NCBI GenBank assembly: GCA_024138025.1 | Contig: JAMXBD010000685.1 | Span: 62,001 to 126,000, forward strand | Direction: 5' to 3' | DNA length: 64,000 nt | From: Combretum micranthum | Taxonomy: Eukaryota > Streptophyta > Magnoliopsida > Myrtales > Combretaceae | Shown here: positions 61,851 to 64,000 of the stretch, one piece after another | Layout of the letters: every line of letters begins with the position of its first letter | Position numbering within the stretch: position 1 is the stretch's first letter | Program-made: the position numbers and the translations under genes | The notes under the pieces: model-generated | Seen by the model: the letters and a program-made list of their open reading frames with translations, nothing else | What the model was told of the DNA's origin: nothing | The model's database searches: none

Positions 61851-64000
61851 ATCCTTAACTTTCTCTCTCATTCATTTCCTTCTTCATTTTCCAAAAATCA
61901 CAAAACACTCTCTCCTCTCTTCCCCATATTGCCATGAGCCCCTCCCCATTCCACACACACACAACAAGCTCTTTTCTTCTTCATTTCTTCATCAAAGCCT
62001 TCCTTAGGTGATGATTTCTAAGTTTATTACTCCTAAATCTTGTAATGGAAAAACCTTTCTTGTGTGTTTTCCACCTTAAACCCCATGAGCAATGCTAGGG
62101 ATGAGAAAACACTAATACAAGAATCTCAAGCCATCACAAGAAGTGGATCTAGAGTTTAAATGAGTTTTTGTTGAAGATAATGTTGTGTTCATGCATGTAA
62201 AGTAGGAATCATGCATAGATATTCATGTTCATGCCATGAGACTTATGAATCATGCATGATATTTAGTAGATCTAGTGTTTAGACATTCACATCTTCATCT
62301 ACATTCATGTTCATATGATTATTTTGATTCTCATGCATGGGTGATCATGAAAATGTAGCCTTGTCTATGTATAGATATGTTAGATAGTAGATCTCCATGT
62401 GTAGAAGGCAAAAAGATTGAAAAGAAAAGGTTTTGCTAGAAATGATTTATTGGAAATTCGGATGGATTTAGTACCCTACCTTAAAAACCACCAAAACCAT
62501 CTTTAAACTCATATTTCATATGAAAAATGAAGGGTATGTGCAATAGGTATCTTGAAGGAATGATTTTCATAAGTTTAGATGAGTTTGTGCATGAGGAAAA
62601 TGTAAAACAAGTAGTAAGGTTAGAATGAAAAATATGGAGGTGGTGACTAGAAGTAAAATTCGTAATTTAGGATGGTGCCTACATGAACACTTAGTATCCA
62701 AGCTTAGATGGCATGTTTTATGAGTTAAATGAAGTATTTAGATGATAGATATATTGGAACTTCCATTTTTTGATGCATTAAACAAGTTTTCTTATAAAGA
62801 AATTGCAAGGAAATGGAATTTACAAAATTCGGATTTCTACAAGTAGCTTGTTCAAAAACATACTTACTCCATGACAAATGTGGATTTTTATGCATAAATG
62901 AAGGTCATGAATAATATGGATGTTGGGAACTTATTTTTATTTAGATAACAAGTAAATTTCAAGAGCAAAATCATAAAAACCCTAGGAAATGTAAAATTGG
63001 AAAGAATGGCTTCTTATAAGTAATCATCATGGAATTTCTTGATAATTAGGAGTTCATGTGACTTCATCATCAAAGATCATCAAAACCATGCATATATTGA
63101 GCCCATTACATGATATTCATGTTAGGAATTCATTCATATACCATTTATACATGAATCATCAACTAGGAATCTTTTTATCAAATGCGAAACAATTTTCGGA
63201 ATTGGAGGGTTTACGGAACAGATCTGATCCTAATGTTCCGTGACCTTAATGCCTTCAAAACTTTAAAATAATATTAGAGATAGATAGATCTTTCGAATTA
63301 GATAGAGATCGATATAAAATTTGTGAAATTCCGAGTTAAAATGACCAAGTTATGGCCGTTTTAAGTTGGAACTTCCGCAAATAGCGAGAATGCCGATTTT
63401 GTGAAGTTTAGATACATAGTTTGAATTAGTTTAGCGATGAGATTCTTATTAGGCTATTCTTATTTGGTAGGTGATTCCGAGCATGACGATACCGTATCAC
63501 CCGACCACCGTTATTAAGAGACCAGCGTACCATGGCCGTGTGAGTTCCTCTTCCGATTTCAATTATTGCTTGCGATTGTAATGATAGTCGCACTAGTTGC
63601 TAGGTAAAGATAAAAAGAATGATTATGTATGATGGGGTTAGTTGGGAATTATGATTGTCTATTGTTGATATGTGAAATTGAACTTAAGGAATATCGAAAC
63701 CGGGTGATAAGTTATTGTTTGTGTAGAGATGGGTTAGAATTGATTGTCTGCGAACATTGCTTGGCCACCTAAAAGAATTGGATTAATCTATTGTTGAATC
63801 TCAATTATAAATGAACTCATTCACATCACGATGGGGATGGAGCATTAGCATTTTTTGGTTTTTCGTGATCCATAAAACGAATTATTGTTCAGTTGACCGT
63901 GAGCTTAAACGGCATCGTACCGCAGGATTCGTTAATCTGCTAACCCGGGATGGAGGGTGCAAGTCCATCCACATATGATTTCCAACTGGTCATATGTTTA

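Larger units (their letters stand above)
60384..64000 (+). mobile_element. Family A LTR copy 3, runs off the window
   Basis: Starts TGTAAGCCCTG directly after Ogre integrase sequence. It matches copies 1 and 2: GCGTGCCCCGGGATCACGAA-type block (61398), TGGCCGGCGCCATCTCCCCT (61756), TATA box (61841), the conserved block at 63330-63371, and ACCCGGGATGGAGGGTGCAA (63941). By comparison with copy 1 about 0.5 kb remains outside. The preceding CAGCT (60379-60383) would be its target duplication if it is a separate insertion. Confidence 0.8.

Overview
This window looks like repeat-rich, probably pericentromeric or otherwise heterochromatic, DNA from a flowering plant, most likely a eudicot. It is AT-rich and is built almost entirely from nested plant transposable elements and an endogenous caulimovirid. 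I found no intact host gene, rRNA, functional tRNA or CRISPR. The species cannot be named from sequence alone.

Layout: 1-1601 is AT-rich DNA with a tRNA-like SINE remnant. 1602-5288 is a 3.7 kb solo LTR of family A. 5983-14749 is an endogenous pararetrovirus on the minus strand that is longer than one genome: a unit of about 7.69 kb whose ends repeat for about 1.07 kb. It carries movement protein, coat protein, protease/RT/RNase H, a second ORF of unknown function, and an intergenic region with promoter and polyadenylation signal, all broken by frameshifts and stops. 15936-17372 begins a duplicated non-coding segment (A1) that has been split by later insertions. 18888-29400 is a complete but inactive Ty3/Gypsy chromovirus (Tekay-like) with 2.7 kb LTRs, tRNA-iMet primer site, gag, pol and target duplication GTATG. 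30411-34437 and 34815-38486 are two solo LTRs on the minus strand. 38690-43150 is the second copy of the segment (A2), containing two DNA-transposon-like insertions, one with about 26 copies of a 55 bp repeat.

43150-60383 is a decayed Tat/Ogre-type Gypsy element: a gag remnant, then a pol with RT, two RNase H domains, integrase and an Ogre-style intron. It is split by a family A LTR (46526 to about 53790, itself containing the solo LTR 47230-50621) and by a minus-strand solo LTR (56302-59224). From 60384 another family A LTR runs off the window.

The main points of interest are: (1) a conserved splice-signal layout and short acidic reading frame inside otherwise diverged long LTRs; (2) the terminally redundant pararetrovirus with its unknown second ORF; (3) the MULE-like element with the 55 bp array; (4) the Ogre intron that joins two reading frames in phase; (5) the series of insertions resolved to the base by target-site duplications, which gives a relative history of the locus.
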